Assembly: GCA_024138015.1 (NCBI GenBank)
Contig: JAMXBB010000008.1
Span: forward strand, 44,481,892-44,545,891
Reading direction: 5' to 3'
Origin: Lumnitzera littorea
Taxonomy: Eukaryota; Streptophyta; Magnoliopsida; Myrtales; Combretaceae
DNA: 64,000 bases
The notes beneath the pieces are model-generated. The model had not been told where the DNA came from, ran no database searches, and worked only from the letters and a program-made list of their open reading frames with translations. Below are positions 59,454 through 64,000 of this stretch, one piece after another; within the stretch, counting starts at the first letter, position 1; every line of letters begins with the position of its first letter. The position numbers were made by a program, and so were the translations under genes.

Positions 59454-62400
59454 TGTCACACCTCAAACTAGGGAGTTGTAATAGTCCTGCCGTATAAACT
59501 AACCTAAGTTAAAAGTTAGCCATCTTACCCGCTAACGTAGGTATATCTTATATAAGGTAGTTACCACTCCACAACTTTCAACCAACAAATTCAGTTCTTG
59601 TTTGGTATCAACCTGTAGTGCAATTAGAAGTCTAGCCAATTAGTATTGAACTTCACTTCCTAACCCTACTCTTCAATATTATAGAACTTGAGGTGGTGCT
59701 ACTAAATCTATTAGAAACCTGCAAAACAATAATAGGAGAATAAACAACAACTTACTTAATAAGTGGGATGAGACAATAGCACGTATTTGATATAGAACAA
59801 TCGGGGTTTTCAAGTAAGTTTAATTAGATGCTATATATGTTTAAGCAAGTTCGATCATATGACATTATTCAATTCATCGTGAGGTTAAAGAAATTACGCC
59901 CGCTCTAATCTAAGTTGAGGAGTTTAACATCTTACGCATGAATCAGAACCAAATGGGGGCTTATGTAGTTTAGAATATGCTCTACCTGAGACTTCACTTC
60001 AAACCACTGTTCTTGACCTTACCACGACCTCCTTTTCTGTTACTTAATTGGACTAAGGATAGGAAGAGAACCATTTTAGTTATCTCAATCGATAGGTTCG
60101 TGTTTGGCTTAGAATCCTAGTTGTTTCCCTAGTGGGTTATGATGCATGTCTAGTTGAAGCTAAGTGGAGTTTGAGTTAATTTACTTTTTGAGGTGATTAA
60201 CCAATTTTAGACAATTCAACCAAGCACATCAAAAAGTAATCAATACATAAAGTCCATCACTTCAAATAGTATAATCATATTTAAGCACATACGTTACATA
60301 TACACAAGTAACTAACTTACAATCACAAACAAGACATATACTAAGGCCTTTAAGTATTCTTAAACAATATTTCAAAGTGCGGTGAAGCAATGATCCCACT
60401 TTTCTGGACATGTGATGCTCAACGGTCTTGATGATTGGTCTCATCTACTTCGATTTACCCCTAAATATTTAGTATAATCATTTTAGTTTTATTACATATA
60501 AAGTAAATAAGTTCATTTTAATAATTTAACTGTGGCTGTGACTTATCTTAGAAAAGTTCTATAATCCTTACATTGAATTTTAACTTGATGCCGAAGTCTC
60601 TAAACAAGGTTTTGAAGGCTTGTGTATTATCAAGTTATAGTCCAAGAACCTTTTGATGAAGTCTCTAATACGAGTGTCTTCAAATCAGTAACCTTCTGAC
60701 CAAGTCTTTGAAGTTATCTCAGTTATGCTTCTTGCTTCAACCAACTCTTTAAACAAACCTTCAAAGTTTCTCCCTCTAAGCATCCTACACCATTTAACAC
60801 TTGGATCAAGTCCTCAAAGCCATTTCAATTACATTTCCCCTTACTAAATACTTCTTGAACAAGTCTCTAAATCAAAGATTAAATCCTCCTCTTACAGACT
60901 AACCCTTTGAAGATGTCTCTGAAGTGATTCATCTAAGTTTTCTAAACTAGCCAACCTTCTGGCCAAGTTTATGAAATCATTACATTCATACTTCTTTCAC
61001 CAAATAACTTCTTAAATGAGACCTAACATATTTATAGTTAAAATCCTTTCGTTAGCCAACCTTTTGAACATGTCTCTAAAGTCAGTACAACCACGCTTCT
61101 CTTAGTTATAATTAAGATCTTTGCACTAGCTAACTTTCTAATTGATTATTTGAACTAAGAATTAGGTCCTTATTTTATCAGTTCAACTCTCTGAAGAACC
61201 CTCTGAACATATCACAATTACAATTTCATTTCGAGCGACTCATTTTAACGCCATCTTTCTAGTTGCATACATGTTAATACATGATCATTTAACAGGTTTG
61301 ATATGTTCTAAATTACATATATTTTATTTAGTAATTTTTCATGATTTTTCCTTAATAATTGAGTTTTTAGATAATAATACTTTATTAAGTAAAATTTTGT
61401 TTTCTAGATTTTGAAATGATCTACGTGAGAAAACAAGAAGATAGAAACAAGTTTCACTTAATTTAGAGTTAAAATGAGCAAGTTATAAAGGTTTGAAGAT
61501 TGATACAATCAAACGATATGACTATATCATTTCCAAGCCAATTTGGAGCTCATTTTCAACTGTCATAACCTAGTACACAACCAAATGACACGACTATATC
61601 CTCTGTCATGTCGTTTCCAATTTTGAAAAAAAAGAAGATGTAACTGTGAATTACAACCAAGGATAAGACTAAGGGATACAGTTATGTTCCCGATTATGTC
61701 TTTTCTAGCTAAGCTATTTTTTTATTTACTTCCTATATAAGGCTTTGTTAGGGTTTGTTTGAGAAAGAACTTGTTGGACACGAATTTTGAAGAGTTTTTC
61801 AAGAGAAGAACACTCAAGGACCGAGGGACCATCAAGAATTGAAGATTCAATCTTATTTAGATTTCATGATTTTCTTTTCTACAATTCTCTACTCTTTGTC
61901 TTTAGATTATTATTTTACAATGTGTAGAGAGTAGATCTCGGTATCTAGGTCTTGTAGAACCTAGATCTACTCATGTAATATGATTATTATTTGATTAATT
62001 TAATTCTTTAGTCTTTTCCTGGTTCAACTATTTGTGCTTCATGATTAAAGTTATTATTTTCATAGGTAGTAATCTAGAATTTGATATCTTATAAGATAAT
62101 TGAGAGATTTTTTATAAGATTAGATCTAAGCATAGTTGATGACGGTTATTACAAGATCTAAAATAATTTGCAAGATCCTTCTGAATTTTTGAATTAAAAT
62201 GTAGAGAATTTGTTGTTCAATAATACAATCTTAGGTCATGTTATTGAGAAAAAATTCTAATAGATGATTTTAGGGTTAAGGTTGATTGGCTTGAGAAAGT
62301 GATTAACTTTAATAAAAAATTCTCTAGCTAAAAAAAGATTAAAGAATAAATTATCTTTAATGGAATTCACATGTTAAGTCTAGGAGAAACAAAGATCTAG

Positions 62401-63994
62401 ATATGGTTTTTGAATCTTAAAATAGTTTATACTTTTATTGCTTTCTTGTTTATGTTTTTGAATAATTCTTGACTAGTTTTTAATTTAGTAATTGTTGTAG
62501 TTAAATTAGATATTTCAAATTCTCAAACTTGAATTTGTAGGTTAGATAATAGAGATCTAGTAAATATTAGTAATCAAAGTTCTTGAGGGATCAATACTTG
62601 GACTTAATCCGCTTACTATAAAATTGATAGGTGTGCTTGTCTAATATATCAAGGTTTATCATATTCATTAACACCATATCACCAAAACTTCTAAAACCGT
62701 ATTTTCCTATTTTAATGCATTAAGCCCATAAATAGTGGTAGGCATGTGATTTGACTTTACTTCACTCTATTTAACTTCAGATCATATCCTACAATAGAAC
62801 ATAACTCAAATAAACTTTACAACTGGTACAAATTGATTTCCTTAAAGCTAATTACACAAAATCTCTCAAAAATAGCAAATTTCCACAAAATTTAGAGGCT
62901 AAAAAATTTCTAAAAATCACAGACAATATTTTTGGTTGAAAACTTTTCATAGAATTCATACATGAAAAATAGTGAAGTTCCAAAAAAAATTTTGTTTTGA
63001 AACTACATCAATAGAGCTATTTAAAATGACTTTGAAGATTATTTGGTTTTGTACGATTTGTTAAGGAGGTCATATATCCACTTAAAAATTTTACAATATG
63101 GCATTTTTCGTTAAAATTATGTGTAAAAATACTTCAAAATAATTTTTTTCATAATTTTTTGGATTAATTCAATATTTTTACAAAATTAATGAATATCAGG
63201 TAAGAATTTGACTCAATAGAAAGATAAACTTCCAGCCACCAATGCTAGCCACCCTCTTGTCAGTCCTTCTAGTTGTTGCCACCATTGTTAGGTGGTGGTG
63301 CGGGTTTATACCCAATTCACCTTCTAGCTAGTATTCTTGAAAATTGCTTGATTTTACCTTTTTTTCTTTATATTTTTCCCTAACTTTTCGATCATTGATC
63401 TTCTCTTTCCAAAATTTGGGTCGGAGGGTTTTAGTGATGGTTCCTAAGTTGGTAGAGCAAAAATGAAAATTTTCTCTCTCATCCATCCTTAAATACCATG
63501 CATGCTAATGTGTCCTTGCAGTTTAATCCTTAACCACTAGTTGTCCCATGCTTGTCCATGCTTAATACATGGATGATCTTATAGCTTAAATTTTCTTTTT
63601 TCAATTTTATGATTTTTCTTATTAATTTTTAGCTAATTATACATATTTTGGGTATTTTAAACATTTATGGGTATATATTTATATATAATAATTATATTCA
63701 AAGTACGTGTATTATTTTTATATATTATATTATGTCATTTTATGATTTTATAATATAAATAATTTATCTTTAAAGTTTAGTTAGTTTTTGTTATCTAAGT
63801 TGTGTTTTTACATCATGTAAAATATAATATAATTTAGTTAAATTAACTATTTTTAACTATAATACTATTATTTTATTATATTTCTATAATCTAAACCAAC
63901 AAGACTCACATGTGAAATATTATCTAAGTCGACCTACTTTTGCATACGTCTTAAATTACTGGCTCGGAATGATTGTGAAATCGTGGGGTTCACA
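59454..63994 (-). mobile_element. Long LTR (about 4.5 kb), minus strand
   Basis: On the minus strand it starts TGTGAACCCCACG and ends TTTGAGGTGTGACA. A TATA-like GGTATTTAAGG lies about 500 bases in (near 63487-63497), and a primer-binding site follows its 3' end. It is thus the 5' LTR of a minus-strand element. It is about 1.35 kb longer than the related LTR at 53079. The difference includes the degenerate array at 60590-61230 and a segment at about 61250-62700 with no counterpart. The element's last bases are six nucleotides from the window edge. Confidence 0.6.
60590..61230 (+). repeat. Degenerate tandem array in the 4.5-kb LTR
   Basis: A motif close to AACCTTYTGAYCAAGTCTCT followed by RAAG recurs at about 60649, 60690, 60861, 60901, 60951, 61058 and 61184. 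Spacing is roughly 40-170 bases. TACATT and CTTCTT phrases lie between the copies. Units are very diverged, so the period is uncertain. Confidence 0.5.
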
Positions 63995-64000
63995 GTTAGG

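Noticed and set aside
60590..61230. A CRISPR-like array
   Set aside because: The units are degenerate, the spacing is irregular, and the setting is a plant LTR.

Overview
This window looks like nuclear DNA of a dicotyledonous flowering plant. It is AT-rich, its genes have many introns with GT-AG borders, it carries a nuclear-type tRNA-Gly gene, and more than half of it is decayed transposable-element sequence. The gene content (a DUF2358 plastid-type protein, a large Golgi-type glycosyltransferase of the Arabidopsis At4g01210 kind, and a C2-domain protein of the At4g01200 kind) fits a eudicot. I cannot name the species. All family names come from reading the sequence, because no database search was possible.

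Layout. 1-17.8 kb is the gene-rich part. It holds a two-exon DUF2358 gene (929-3551), a tRNA-Gly(UCC) on the minus strand (4606-4676), an AT-rich spacer with two small elements, and a 14-exon glycosyltransferase gene (9269-17759) that can be reconstructed without a frame break. 17.8-34.4 kb is a repeat-filled spacer. It contains a minus-strand LINE remnant, a retroposed-looking tRNA-Asp pseudogene with an encoded CCA, two copies of one inverted-repeat element, and a minus-strand Ty3/gypsy pol remnant. 34.4-36.6 kb holds the two-exon C2 gene. 36.6-64 kb is repeats: a plus-strand LINE 3' part, a small DNA transposon with a 9-bp target duplication, a diverged direct duplication (42.29-44.95 and 47.17-49.72 kb) that includes a TATA-type promoter, one orphan first-exon-like ORF, and several long LTR sequences, two of them 3.2 and 4.5 kb on the minus strand.

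How the parts relate. The glycosyltransferase and C2 genes are, as I recall, neighbours in Arabidopsis. Here they keep order and orientation but lie about 17 kb apart, with retroelement debris between them. That suggests an old gene pair pushed apart by insertions. The three protein genes show no shared pathway.

The least ordinary observations are: a 394-bp element with LTR-type TG/CA ends that are copies of each other in inverted orientation, flanked by a 5-bp duplication; the tRNA-Asp pseudogene with CCA; a GC-AG intron and a stop-free 114-nt intron in the glycosyltransferase gene; and the duplicated promoter-bearing block. I saw no evidence for a wholly new biological system.
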